DNA of 64,000 nt, from the NCBI GenBank assembly GCA_004431415.1, contig QPMI01000408.1:930001-994000 (forward strand), given 5' to 3'. This DNA is from Cyanophora paradoxa (lineage: Eukaryota > Glaucocystophyceae > Cyanophorales > Cyanophoraceae). Shown here in pieces: positions 46,291-58,400 of this stretch (positions are counted from its first letter, which is position 1; each line of letters begins with the position of its first letter). Position numbers and translations under genes: made by a program. The notes below the pieces were generated by a model. It ran no database searches. It saw only the letters and a list, made by a program, of their open reading frames with translations, and was not told where the DNA came from.

Positions 46291-46830
46291 TTACCATCCA
46301 AACCTGGATAGCATGGTTTTGGCAGTTCTCCTGCCTCCAAATTCCATCCTCGCGATTTGTTCATCAGCCGCTGCGATCGCATCCACCTCGTTGGCAAATG
46401 TTTCAAGCTCTTCGCGACCGCCGTCCAGCGAGTCATTCGCTTTCCACGTCCACTGCCGGCGCAGGGACAGTACGCGCCACTCAATGCCGGTCACGCTCGT
46501 AGCGTGGACTACGCCGCAGAACAGCGGGCGGTCACTGTTTGAGCTGAGGTTGACAGCTTCGGCTACCAGAAACCGGTCATCCGGGCCCATGTACATCGCT
46601 GCTGTCCATACTAGGCGGTTGAATTGCCTATCTGTTATCAATCTCAGGCCTGTTCGCTGTATGGTTGCATATTCGAGCTCTACCAGCTCCAAGCGCGTGC
46701 TTGCCTCGAACGCCCGGTGAACTTCGCTTGCGCAGCATGTTACTTCCGAATTCCCTCTGGCGAATTGCACGACCTTCAAGTACACCGGCATCGCGTACCG
46801 CATTGCGCTAAACTCGGCAGAGTTTCTCAT
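46291..46830 (-). CDS. Small orphan protein, 179 aa
   Basis: Single open frame starting MRNSAEFSAMRYAMPVYLKV. The protein has a beta-rich centre (VWTAAMYMGPDDRFLVAEAV, RPLFCGVVHATSVTGIEWRV) and a helical acidic C-terminus (REELETFANEVDAIAAADEQ). It ends at a TAA that overlaps a gtaagc donor-like site, so the gene may have one more exon downstream. No family recognised. It is divergent from the SUMO-like gene 560 bp to the right. Confidence 0.5.
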   Translation of the reverse strand: MRNSAEFSAMRYAMPVYLKVVQFARGNSEVTCCASEVHRAFEASTRLELVELEYATIQRTGLRLITDRQFNRLVWTAAMYMGPDDRFLVAEAVNLSSNSDRPLFCGVVHATSVTGIEWRVLSLRRQWTWKANDSLDGGREELETFANEVDAIAAADEQIARMEFGGRRTAKTMLSRFGW

Positions 46831-47387
46831 ATCTACCGTCTTGATTATGCCACGACTTTTACTGTTCTCGTTGCGCTCGTCTCACGCTGCAATTGCAGTC
46901 GACTCGTCGCTCGGAATAGAGGTCTGATGAGCGACGTAGGGGTACACAATACATCGAGTTTCATATCATCATTACCTACGGCTTAAATGACATCGACTAT
47001 GCTGCCGCTTGCCGACCGAGAATATATATCCATGGGTGATGCTGCAGCAGATACATTGCCGCCTTCGAAACGTAGGCTTGTCGCGCACCGCATTCGAGAC
47101 GCAAGCTGATTGAACTTGCAGGCCAGCGTTCGATCACTAAGGTGAGACAACCGCAACTGTGTTTCTACGGATCATGCGCGGACGGCGGCAGACAAGTCGA
47201 CATCTGATATGCCGCAGATTGCCGCTCGTCAAGAAGCATCAATGATGAACGCAGCAGCAGAGAGAGCGATGCCTTCGCAACGTAGGCTGCTTGCGCACCT
47301 CATTCGAAACGTAGGCTGATTGAATTCGCAGGCCAGCGTTTGATCAGCAAGGTGCGACGCCACCGAAAGTGGTGCTGCTCGATTGCG
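46831..47387 (+). repeat. Divergent intergenic region with about 110-bp direct repeat
   Basis: Two copies of about 110 bp lie 210 bp apart (47042-47152 and 47251-47362). Both contain gccttcg.aacgtaggct, gcgcac..cattcga and gcaggccagcgtt. The second copy runs to within 30 bp of the ATG of the SUMO-like gene, so the repeat sits in its promoter or 5' leader. Otherwise no gene. Confidence 0.65.
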
Positions 47388-48754
47388 ATGTTCGAGGCGC
47401 AGGGCGACCGGATCCTGGAAGTCCTGTCCATGGTCACAATCGGTGACGAGTGTGCGGGGCGTAGGGACGTAGGCACATTGACGGAGCTGCCGATTCCTGC
47501 CGGGTATGACCTATTGTATCCGGAAAACGAGTTCGTTCAATTCTCGATCCCATCAATTGTGACTTTCCCAGTAACTGATCGAAAGAAGGCCTGCTGAGTG
47601 CAATATTGAAGTGAAATTCTTTGTGCCCCACGCAGAAAAGAAGGTAACATTAAGTTTCTCTGTCGAATATGTGAACCGAAACTAATTACATTTCGTCCCC
47701 ATCGCAGACATCGTTACACACATGGCCGCGTGGATCCTTCAACGACGCGTTTAATTACTGGTGTATGAAGTACAACTTGCGCAAAGGGGCGTTCGTATTT
47801 GGAGGGAAACAAATACGGCCTGTGGACAGTCCGGGATGCGTTGGGGTATGCAATGGCGACACCGTTATATACGTAGAGGAGAGCAAGCTGACAGCTGAAA
47901 GTCTGAAACGGTGCGCGCTGAACGTGTACATACCGGATGGTGATCTAACGTGGGTGCCGGTCCTCGAGCACGGCCGCAGGGAGGAAGAGTTTGATTCGTA
48001 CGTCGAGTGTCACGATATAATGAACTCGCAATTCCGATTATTTACGCTTGTTCAGAGTCGACATTGAGAGTGCGATGGAGGTGGTGATCGTGGGCGACAG
48101 CGGGCACCAAGACATGAGGATGGTGGAAATCCTCTGATCTATATACTCGTTATTCGAGTGGATCTGTATCTTGTTATTCAAACGTTAGCGTGTGCATCGC
48201 AGGGGCTGAAAGTGAGTCGGGCGACCGGAATGTACTGGATGCCAGCGAGGCAAAGGTTCGTGTATGTACTTGATCGGGCCGCCGAGCACGAATAACGGAC
48301 GCACCTGCTTTGCAGCGTGAACCTGCGGATGACCGTGATGGGAACGCACGATTCTACACTACCTGCAGCATTTGAGTTGCACATGGTGCCAGGCCAATCG
48401 CGGGCCACGATACGTGATGTATATCTACGACGAACTGATTATACGCCGGTTCACAGAGTGACATAGCCGTGCTGATTGATCGACCTCTATCCGAGTCCAT
48501 GCGGGTGTACGTTGATAAAATTATCGTGCCCCATAGGCACGTTTTCTCCTGCCATATGGGCGTCGCATGGATATACCACGTTACATGTCCCAATCATGCC
48601 CCTCAGGCACGTGTTTACAGGATATGACGCGGTTGAATTCGTGTACAAAGGGTGCTTGCTAAAGATAGGACCGACTCCGGCTGAAATGGATATGAAGCAC
48701 GGTGATGAAATTAAGTACGTGCTTCTTGTATTTATTGCGTGCGAATCACGATGA
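47388..48754 (+). CDS. Protein with two SUMO/ubiquitin-like domains
   Basis: Seven-exon model: 47388-47570, 47599-47643, 47708-48049, 48203-48255, 48316-48418, 48457-48506 and 48607-48754, giving 307 aa in one frame. Domain 1 (about residues 62-130) runs from IEVKFFVPHAEKK to GAFVFGGKQIRPVDSPGCVG and CNGDTVIYVEE. This matches the SUMO/Rad60-SLD pattern F-x-F-x-GK-x-I-x-P-x-D-[ST]-P ... GD-x-I-x-V. Domain 2 (about residues 210-300) runs from VNLRMTVMG to AVEFVYKGCLLKIGPTPAEM and MKHGDEIKYV. There is no C-terminal Gly-Gly; the protein ends IACESR, so it is not a conventional conjugatable SUMO. Tandem SUMO-like domains occur in the Rad60/Esc2/NIP45 family, though the N-terminus differs. The first intron is only 28 nt and the third is 153 nt with a weak donor, so those joins are the least certain. 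Confidence 0.6.
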
Positions 48755-49908
48755 CACCTTTCCAGGGTAATACCATACAATAGAGTTGTCGGCTCGACGC
48801 TCGGCTGTGGTCTTCACGATTTTTGCTATTGCCTTCGACTACAACTGATGCAAGACGACGCCCTCCAGTACCCTGCCTCTGCTATCACCGACCTTGGTTC
48901 CCGCTAGGGCCTTGATCGTGAACTTGACCCCGTCGTACTGAGCGCCTCTATCTCAATACATTGAGTGCACCGCTCTCACTGTTTTCAATTGCCCCGCTTC
49001 TACTACCCTCCAGTGCTCTGTGCTCATACACTCCGTCCATCCCGCCTTAGCTCCCAGCGCTCGTGCCTGTACTACCCTCTAGTGCCCGCGCCCTCCTGTA
49101 CCCCGCCACGGGCGCCCCACCTTAGCTGTGCCCCGCCCGCACCCTCCGGCATCGCGCCCTGGGTATTTTGCATCAGCCGCGCTCCGCCCGCACCCTCCAT
49201 CACCCCGCGCCGGGCACATCCCACTGTCTATAATGCGTAGTTTACATGAGTATATTTGGTTGGAAAGGGTATTCAGATTCAAGGCACGAAAAGTCAAGCG
49301 GACTTTCCGTCGAGCGTCACGACCCTAGGCCTCCAGCCGGCGATCTGGTGACAGTAGTACTTCAGGCACGAAAATCACAGTGGACTTCAACCTCTGCAAC
49401 ATCCCTTTTGCATCTGTGCGCCAGACGCTAGCTCACAAGGACCGGTGCGTTTCACGTCACCAATCGTGTGATTGGTATGGTCGCAATGTAACTTTTTTGT
49501 CGCTTGCGTTTCACGGACCCCCCCCCCCCCCCCGCCCGCCCCCCCCCCCACCCCCCGGGTACCGATCACCCTCTCTATACCTAAACTGCCTGTTCGCACG
49601 TTCATGGGCAAGCGGAGGTGCGCATTATCTCGTGCTTTAACTTCTTCTGCGTTTACATAGTCACAACGATCTATACTTGGTCTACGTTCTGACGATTTCG
49701 CGTGCAGACCTTGCAAGTCATCTAGTGTCACAAAGACAGGTGTAGCACAAGATACGTCTTCTGACTCCGAAGATTGCACGCCTGCTAGGTGCGCATCTCG
49801 GTCTCCATGCGAAGCTGAGTTCCCATATGCACGTCTCAATTGCTGATCGTAGTCTACTAGTGCGTCCGTGCGCGCACGCTTGTCTGCAGAAGCTGTGCAT
49901 ACGTCGTC
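48755..49908. other. Intergenic with C-rich tract
   Basis: Contains ccctccagtgctc/ccctctagtgccc-type words at 48990-49150 and a nearly pure C tract at 49510-49556. The C tract gives spurious proline frames. A repeated word, caggcacgaaaa/caaggcacgaaaa, occurs at 49279 and 49362. No gene seen. Confidence 0.4.
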
Positions 49909-50196
49909 ACCTCAGTCCCCTGGCTCTGCGCCCGTGCTGGCCGGGTTCGCATGCACGCGCCCTTTGCGTACGCCACTCCAGACCGCATTGCAACCTGACG
50001 CCGAACGAACAGAGCCGCCCATATATCCATGGATTCCCTGCCTGAATCTGATCATATGTCGACACCTCAGTCCCCCGGCTCCACGCCCGGGCAGGCTGGG
50101 TGCGTATGCGCCCCACGCGTGTGCCCTCCATGACGGCATTGCAACCTGACGCCGAACGAACAGAGCCGCACATATATCCATGGATTCCCTGCCTGA
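49909..50196 (+). repeat. Tandem duplication of leader plus start codon
   Basis: Two copies of about 137 bp (49909-50045 and 50064-50196) run from acctcagtcccc to the coding start ATGGATTCCCTGCCTGA. Both copies carry catatatccatgg or a near variant and cattgcaacctgacgccgaa. The first ATG (50029) opens a frame of about 35 codons that begins like the downstream protein and then stops. The second ATG (50180) starts the F-box-like gene. The duplication therefore creates an upstream ORF that mimics the gene's own start. Confidence 0.8.
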
Positions 50197-52056
50197 CTGC
50201 GTACTGGTGGAGTTTTTTCGAAGCCTGTCTTCCGATCGCAAGTCGGCCGTGGCGTTCTCCCAGTCGTATCAACGCGCGCGTCGCATTTTCCTGTCTTCCT
50301 CAGACTCAGTCCCTGTGTACGGGGACCGTGGTGTTGTGTTCGACCTGGACGCTGCACTGCGCGAGCTTGGCTACGTTGATCCGCGCGAGATGGTCGACGA
50401 TTTGCAAATGTCTGATATTAATGATGTCCTTCGCCGCTGGGTGTACCACCTCCTCACCCAGGAGAGCAACTTCTTGCGCATCGTGTCCACCGCATTTGCA
50501 GATCCTGTGTGGCGGCGCCCGTACATCGCTGACTTTCTTCACCGCGTCATCCTCTGGGCTTTCATGCCAGAACCTTCATCATCTCCCATCCCCGATGATC
50601 GGCGTGCTCTTGCATTGTCTACTAGCTCACTCGACGTTGAGCATGCTCGCCCAGTACATGTAGGATGGCTACGTTTGGCAATGACAACCAGTGCCAAGAC
50701 GCTGATTGTGGACGACCTTGCGGCCGAAGATCTCGGCGTAATAGACGCTGCTCACGCGGATATGCCAACAGCGCCAGGCATCTGCATCCCTATCTACCGC
50801 AGCCTCCCGTGCGCAGCCACAGCGCTGCTTCTTTGCTCGGCCAAAGTACTTACCTAATCTCTCGCACTACGCGCAGGCTTGTCAAACCGTCTGCCGGGCC
50901 TTTTCGCATCAATAAACTTGTCATTTCCGGTACTGCCATCGCGTACCACTACGCTACCAACTATAGCCAACTCGTCGACGCCCGGCTTGAAGCCAGGGAG
51001 GTTATCGTTCGCGGATCCCACAACACCTTACAGGACTTGCCGCCGCTGGCCCGGCCCCCTGTCATTCTGCGGCTTGAGTGCACTGAACAACCGTACCATG
51101 TGGAACGACTCTTCACATTGCGTGTCCCACACATTCATATCATTCCCTCCGCACGTGTGTCACCTGCATGGGCCTCGCACATGCACATCAACCTCGAGCC
51201 CCGCTGGGTAGGTGACGGCAGCAAGCTCCAAGGCCCGTACCAGACAACGCATCTTGAAATTGAGATCCCAACTTCGCCTGTTGGTTGCATGCGGATGCAG
51301 TCCCTGCCTCGGTCCCTCGTTGTACTACGTTGTCCCGTTTCGGATTGTTGCCTGCAACCTGTAGCCTCTGGTATAGCCTTGCTTCCGCATCTCATATCGC
51401 TCGATCTCTCTGCGGCAGCCCTGTTCGACCATAGATATAGGGCCTCAGACATCGCTCGCTTTGCATCAGCCATCTCTTCTTCTACCCTTCGTCGCATTGT
51501 GATCCCCGTTGTATGCCCCCAGGGGGTCGAGTGCCTTGTTATCGTCAATGCCGTCGCGAATCTTGCGCGCAACTGCCGTGTCCTGGAGTCTCTCGGTCTC
51601 ATCGGCGGCATTCTGACGTTGCCAAGGCAGGTCCCGCGCTATGCGGCCGCTGCGGTGGCCGCAGCGTTTGAGACGTCCACCAGCATTAACGAGGTCTTTC
51701 TCGATGTCCCATCACAAGAGAACACCGTGTCCCGCGAGGTTGCAGCCTTCTTCCGAGCCTACATTACAGCTTTGCACGAACGCAGCACGATCGCCGATCG
51801 GCTACTCAAGGAGAAACGTGATATCGCCGCGGCCGGAGCTCGCGTCTCCAAGGCATGCTCGCAGCCTGGCGAGGATGGCTTTCGTGGTCCGCTCGTTGAG
51901 GCTAAAGCAACCTATGAGGCTGTTCAGGCGGCAGAGACGCGGACCACCTTGCTCAGGCTTCGCGATTCCGAGCTAGCTGATGAGATGGCCCGTATACAGC
52001 AGGCCTTCAGTCCCTTCGAAATCGTCGATAATGATGTGATTGTTATTGATGACTGA
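50180..52056 (+). CDS. F-box-like protein with C-terminal SUMO-interacting-like motif
   Basis: The first frame, 50180-50845, starts MDSLPDCVLVEFFRSL and continues to a basic RARRIF, an F-box-like N-terminus of the LPD-x(2)-L kind. The second frame, about 50878-52056, is long and repeat-like (LRLECTEQPYHVERLF, IALLPHLISLDLSAAALF, NCRVLESLGLIGGI), as in leucine-rich F-box proteins. A coiled-coil segment near the end holds LLKEKRDIAAAGARV and LLRLRDSELADEMARI. The terminus EIVDNDVIVIDD is a good SUMO-interacting motif. A GT...AG segment at 50846-50876 joins the frames except for one base, so the true splice site or a frameshift is unresolved. If functional, it would be a ubiquitin-ligase substrate receptor. 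The second ATG of the duplicated leader is used. Confidence 0.55.
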
Positions 52057-54333
52057 TATATATATGCTTCCTGCAAATAGGCTATGTAGATGCTGTTCTA
52101 ATTTAGTTTTGGTATTCATGAAGCCGCACTGATCGCACTCCTCCTGCAAATTGGTGCCAGGGTGTCCGACCATCTTGCATTTCAAGCTCGGGCATCTTCT
52201 GCTTCAGTCGCCGCTGTATTTTTTTAGTTGCAGCCAGGAGGCAAAGGACTTCTTCATCCGGCACATGGATTCAATCCATGCACTTGATTAGGCTTCTCGG
52301 GTCTCACGCGCATCGCACTCGGAAGCTGCAGGGCTGTAGTCTAGCCTGTATCTATATAGCTACCTGCACTTCTTGAGCATGTCTCTTTTCGTAATTGTGA
52401 TCAAATGATTTGTAGAGTACACGAACTCGCTGTCTGTAGCACACATGCACACACTCTCATTCTTTTGTAGCTGCAGGCTTAAGGTCCAGATCGGGTACTG
52501 TAGCTACTGTACTTGGGATACTGGAGGCGACGACGTATCTCGTGATGTACTCCGCCATGCCTAGCGGCCGTGGCATACCCTGAAGATCGCTGTTGCCCTT
52601 GGAACTTGCTATTAAGCTCATATTATACACGGTACTGTAGGCCTGCTGCAGCGCCGCAGCACTACGAGTGAGCGTCATTGTCGTCGTGATTGTGAGTCGT
52701 CAGCGCGTGCACACCTGCTGCACGCCGTCCGAAAGGCCAGGACGGTGCGTGTTGCTGTGTGCAGCTTCGTACCGGTCCTTGTCGTTCGGCGATGGGCTGC
52801 GCATCTCGGCGTCCAAGTGAGCAGCTCTCGTGCGCGCATTTCCTCTTCGCGCGTGATTTGCGCACCGAGACCGCTTCATTGCCGTATGCGGTGCGATATC
52901 AGGCTGGTCACGGCTGGTCACGGCAACCTCCTTTCGAAGAAAGTACCAGTATTAATATTGTCAAAACGATGAGGCGAAGGAGGAAGAGCCTACCCCACAC
53001 GGGCCCCCTAGCCGGCTTCAGGGTTGCAGCTGCCCAACCTACGGGAGTCTTTCCAACGCCAATTGTTTCGAAGTATTCGGACCCTTTTACACTTCGGCAG
53101 ACTACGGCCGAGGTCGACAAGTGGGACTCTGAGTTGCGATCGCGCTACTTTACGTATACTTTGGTGTCAACTTGTCTCATCGACTAACGAATTTCAGCTA
53201 TATTAATGGTTTCATGTTCGCGCGTTTTCGTGCTCTCGTTTATGCAATCTTCAGGCATCAATGTAATACAGTACCCGTTTTGACGGCCGTTCTGGTAATG
53301 CCGTTACCGTTGCGCGACCGGCTATCGGATTCAGTATGAATTACGTGGTCATCAAGTCTTTTGTTTGAAGCACCCCCTGGATGACTGCAGCTGATTGCCT
53401 CCGCACCGGCGTTCTTTAGTTACCGTGCATTGGGACCTGCAGCTGCTGCGACCGGCTACCGGAACGCGGGTCAAGCTCGCACGAGTACTCGGTAGCGGTT
53501 TCTCATCGCTACCGGCGCAAGGTTGTTAGTTTCGCTGATTGATCAGCTTTGGTTTCATCGAACGGCTACTGGTACATCGGTGGACCGCGTACGTAGTGCG
53601 CACTATCGCCTTGGTAGCGGCCGCAAGGGAGGGAGTACGGCTGATCACGTGCGTGCCAGCGTGTTTTCTCGGCACCCGCCAGTTCCCGCTGAAAGCTACT
53701 TTAGGTCGCATGCTAGCTGCCGCCGTCGAGTCCAGATTCCAACTACTTTCGCGAGCAAGTCATGTGCGTATTGGCGTTGGCATATGTTGAACATCGCGTC
53801 TTCTACCTTACTCTGCTTTAATCGGGCGCATGCGCGTAGAATCTTACGACCTGGTTCTGTCGAGAGTCGTCGCTGTACCTACACTCTGTTTTTGTCAAGT
53901 GTCGTCGCTGTATATCTTGTCACCTGGTTGTTAATTCAAGGATCACTACCACTGGCAAGACACTGTATCGCGCCAGGTAATCCGTGATGCTGACGCTTTG
54001 TTAACTTGACTTATGAGAGCAGTAACAGCTTTTCAAATGGCAACTCTTGTTGGACTTCCTAGGCAATTTATGTATGAATTCCCCTCTTCTCACTCGCACT
54101 TCATGTCATTACCTGCTCCATCGTTTGTGCGCATCTAATGTTCTTGCCTTGGGTGCTGTGCACTGGATGCTGATGTCCTTGTTACCAGGCACCTTGCAAT
54201 CCGCCGATTCAGTACATCGCAAGTAATATATCCCGACCTGCTCATCGCCTAACTGGGACTAGCGCAAGTTTATCCGCGGAGGTGACGTTGCGATGTGCTG
54301 TGCACATCTTTTGCTCGTTCTTGAATTCAGTTT
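52057..54333. other. Mostly non-coding stretch, weak ORF at 52969-53187
   Basis: A 72-codon plus-strand frame starts at 52969 (MRRRRKSLPHTGPLAGFRV, ending STCLID) and has plausible composition but no family. Elsewhere only short frames. Words such as gctaccgg and ggtagcgg recur loosely between 53290 and 53640. Confidence 0.3.
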
Positions 54334-54648
54334 TTGTCGCAGTTCTCCTATAGATGTACCGTCCTTGCGTCATGCACAGCAGCATTCCGTACCGAGCATG
54401 ATTTGCGGTACCATATGGCAGGGGCACATGACACTACACGTGATGGCATTTTCCCATGCGGATATTGTGCCATGGTCCTCGCCGACCGTCCAGCTTGGGA
54501 TGCACACCGTGTGTCCGTGCATCATGTAGGCCGGCTACGTACGTATGGGTCTCAATGCGATTGTTCTCCGGGTCTCTTACCTGAACTGTACGGGTGTAGG
54601 GCAAAATCGTGCGTCTGTCCGTCGGAGCGAATATTCGAATGCGGATAG
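54334..54648 (+). CDS. Two-finger C2H2 zinc-finger fragment
   Basis: Open plus-strand frame without an ATG near its start, so probably an internal exon; acceptor-like aattcag at 54325-54330 or gtcgcag at 54336-54342. Two C2H2 units follow one another. The first is FSYRCTVLASCTAAFRTEHDL then RYHMAGAH (C-x5-C-x12-H-x4-H, with unusual spacing). The second is FPCGYCAMVLADRPAWDAH then RVSVHH (C-x2-C-x12-H-x4-H). A Cys-rich tail follows. Likely a nucleic-acid-binding module. Neighbouring exons could not be placed. Confidence 0.45.
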   Translation: MSQFSYRCTVLASCTAAFRTEHDLRYHMAGAHDTTRDGIFPCGYCAMVLADRPAWDAHRVSVHHVGRLRTYGSQCDCSPGLLPELYGCRAKSCVCPSERIFECG

Positions 54649-55468
54649 ACAGATATTGCGGACTGCCGATTCCGGTGAGTTTCTTTATTTTGCATTTCGT
54701 GCCTTCTCTCATTCTTAACATATCCGTGCTGCAGTTCGTCATGCATCTAACTCTCGTCGGACCGCGGAACATGCTAGGAGTGCACTTCGAAGTTTTCACA
54801 CCCAGCGTAATCGGTCGCTGGTAGTTGACACGAGCGGGATGTTAGGGGACGGCGGGGGTATGGGAGGGGAAGGGGGGGGGGGGGGGGGGGCGACGAGGAG
54901 AGGTTAGGAGAGAACATAAATGAACAAGGGCTGCAGGTTGCTCAGATTAGTGACAGTGGCGAGGCAATAGGGGCCGGAGGAGGCGCCCCTCTCTCCCACT
55001 GGAGAGGGGCCGGAGGGTGCGATAGGGACAAAAAGGGGCACGCCAGCGGCCCGCCCCCGGCGACACGACAGCGCACCGCCCCCGCCGATATCCCCAGTTA
55101 CAGACCTGACCGCAACAGCCCATCGCCCTCCACACCGCACGCTCCGCCCCCATGCACCAGCCCGCCGCAGTGCATCGTCCTTGCCGCCCCATAGAGCCCC
55201 ACCCGCCGTCGCTCCCGGTCAAGCCCCCCCCGCAAGCAACGCGGCACTGGCCCGGCCATCCTCCGGGGATCCTGCCCCATCAGCCAGTCAGCGACCCACC
55301 ACCACCGGCATACAGAGCCGGCCCCGCCACGTCTACCCTCCCGTTCAGGAGCACCCGTCGCCCTCCAGCTCCCATCACGGCACCCTAACATGTCGGCAGG
55401 GCATCAAAGAAGACGGAAGGAAAGAGTGCATTGTACAAAGACCCAGAAACATATACACACTGTCGCGA
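54649..55468. other. Intergenic, G-tract and GC-rich
   Basis: A run of about 21 G near 54870-54890 and a C/G-rich block to 55380 carrying aggggcacgccagcggcccgc (55034-55054), a motif related to those near 30490 and 37365. Immediately downstream of the Ulp1-type gene's stop. No gene. Confidence 0.4.
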
Positions 55469-58400
55469 CTAAAACCATGCAGGCCATCTGGCCCCGTCTG
55501 ATAACAAGCCTTTCAGTTCTTCGGGAGGGCGAAACGCAAATGCTGCGCTGACGGCAGGAGCACAAGTTGGAGATGCCGCCGCAACAATCGTGTCCCGAAC
55601 ATGATCGAGGAGGCCGCCGTTTTTATGCTGGACTACATGCCTGAGATACGAGTACACCTCGTAGGCATTAACTCCCGCAACCCGGGGAGCAGCCAGCAAG
55701 TACTTCAATAAATTGGGGTGTAGTGCAAGGAGACACCCAATCTGGAGTCAAACAGCGTTAAGAAGAACACGTGGAACAAAAAATTAAATCGCCCGAAACG
55801 TACCCGGTACAACACCAAAACACAATCACTCTTCGTGAGGTCGAATGGAAGTTTCTGATCCGGAGGGCAGATTCTTCTTCACAAGCCGGGTACAGGCACG
55901 CCAAGGCGGCCTTCACTTCCGGCCAGAAGCGAATGCTGATCTGCTTCTTGCGAAACGTCCCCCAAAGACTGTCGATCTGAGAGTCAGTCATCTGCATCAT
56001 CTGACGTGCGCCTGCGATCGACATAGACCGTATGAGCATGAGCAGTACTAGGGATTACACAGCGTCAGGTGTACCTTCCTTCTGGATAATCCACAAAAGG
56101 AATTGGACTCGCTTGAAATAGAGTGCACTACTCGAGCAAAAGAGCAGACACAATCTTCCCTGCTCAATTCTGGCTATAGATTCCGAAAGCGACAAGCCAT
56201 TGCATGCGATGGCCGTATACAGTCTCTCGCCGAAGTCGAACATCTTCGAGTTTCGGGAGGCGACAGGTCCGATTCCGGGAGTGGATGCTGCAACAAATTG
56301 CGGAACTGCTGAGCAGTCATCGGAGACCAAACACGTGAAAATGTCATCGATTGATAGCGGAAGCTGCGGAGTGCTGAAATTGGAGCCACTAGCACAAGGC
56401 ACAACTGGTCCAGATGAACTGCCCGTTGATGTAATCATCGGCCCAACTGAACTCTGTAGGGTATCCGCAGATGCAGATAAAGATTTGACCATCCACGCCA
56501 CCCGAGCCTTACGCGACAGAAATTTCAAGGACTTCCGCTCATTTTCCACTATGGTCGACGTCGCTGGTATAAGCTGAACAGGGATCAGAAAATACAAATG
56601 TCGAGCTGGATATCGGGAGACCACTCACCGATAGTGCCTCACCCACGTTTCCGCTTCTGCCACCGGAATGGCCAGGAGGTGTATCCGACTGGGATCCAAC
56701 GAAGGTCATCAAAAAAAACCAAGTAAGAGAATCGCACAGATATGCATTCACCGACAAAGAAACACTGTCAATGTCGCTAGCATCAGCATCCTTCGATACA
56801 ACACAAAGAATCAAACGGGAATCATCGACACATATATATAGAGTAAACTACTCACACGATCAGCACCGTTGTCGTCATCATCGGAATCACCCGTTCTCGC
56901 CCTTTTCCCAGCCTAATATACAAAACACCGCATATTCAAAGGGGAATCATAAATAGTGCGATTGAGTACAACTATTAATCACTCACGCCGCTGGCATCGC
57001 GCCGGGGAACAGTTACTTTGCTTGCTTTCCGCTTTTTGGACGCAGAACGGCCTTGGAGTGCAACCATTCCTTGTGTCGAACCCGGAGACTTTTTGCTACT
57101 TGCACCAGTCGATACACGCGTGCGCCGTCTGTCAGCAGCATCTTCCTTGGACTGATCCTGGTAGGATCGTAGTGAATAATTGAGGATGTTCAAATGGTGT
57201 GATAAATATTAATTGAACCCGCACCGGTGCATCAGAAGATGAACTACAGATTTTATACTTTTTTCCGTCGACTTGAAACTGGACAACTGCAGGATTCGAT
57301 CGTTGGCGGTCACCTGCTCATGTTAAATAAGCAGACACTCGAACAGATTTAATTAAGGATTCCATCAGGATAGGCCCAAAAATCAACCTCACCATCTGGC
57401 TCTTCTCGTATCTTACCACTGCGACGTGAACCAGGTACACTCGCTCCTGCGACACCTTGTTGAATAGCAGCTGCAAATAGGCCAGCAACGATCAACGACA
57501 GATAATTATCGCGTGTTTTTCTACCAAACCTTGGTCGGGGACCCGCACAATGGTCCGCACAATGGGACATGCGAGCACTCCGCGCAGAGAGACGGGCCTC
57601 CAAAAGTTTACTGCCAAGCTTGGGTGACCCGTCGCGGGCTGCAACGCGGCTCAGAACCTGCGAACTTGTCATTGGAATTAATAGACGGGCCAGTTGAAAG
57701 AGCGCACGACATACCGATTTAATGGCATCGGATTGTTGAAGCCCACGCTGACCGGATGAATCATGTAGGCCAACACGAGGCTCGTCGGCAGGAGGTTCCG
57801 AGGATTGCTAGGTAACAGTTGGTGAGAAAATAAAATAAATAACAATAAGCCAAGCAAAACGCATGCAGTCACCAACGATAACAGCATGTCCGAGTACCTC
57901 TGAATCGCGTCCTCATTGCGTGCAATCTGATGTAGATCTGAAATCTGAGAAGTCCATAAACGCGCAAAATATATTAATCATACATTTCAAATGATGCAGG
58001 TCAAAAAACATGAGAACCCACCTTCTCACAAGCCAGGGAATATATGAGCGTCCTCATATTCACGATGTCGTCAGGGTGCAAATGAACTATTAGCAAAATC
58101 AGGAGATATGGAGTGAGACGACACACAACAGTAACCTGTGGAGTAGATACGCTACCACCCTCAGTTTGCATAAATTCGGTTAGGCAACCTGTAACGAGTA
58201 GCTCTGAGTTCACACAAACATGAACACCGCAATCAACGCCTCCTTGACGCGTTGCCTGCAAACAGCCCCCATCAATCGAATGCCTTAAATATTATAATCC
58301 AGCCAGAATGTACGTACTTCGGCTACAACATAGTTGAAAACAAGGTCACCGGATAATATATCGCGAGGTGACCCGGGAAACAGAGCCTTGTCCCGGTACG

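Noticed and set aside
49510-49556. Proline-rich coding segment at the C tract
   Set aside because: A near-homopolymer C run. The frames are open only because CCC repeats, and they are not conserved on either side.
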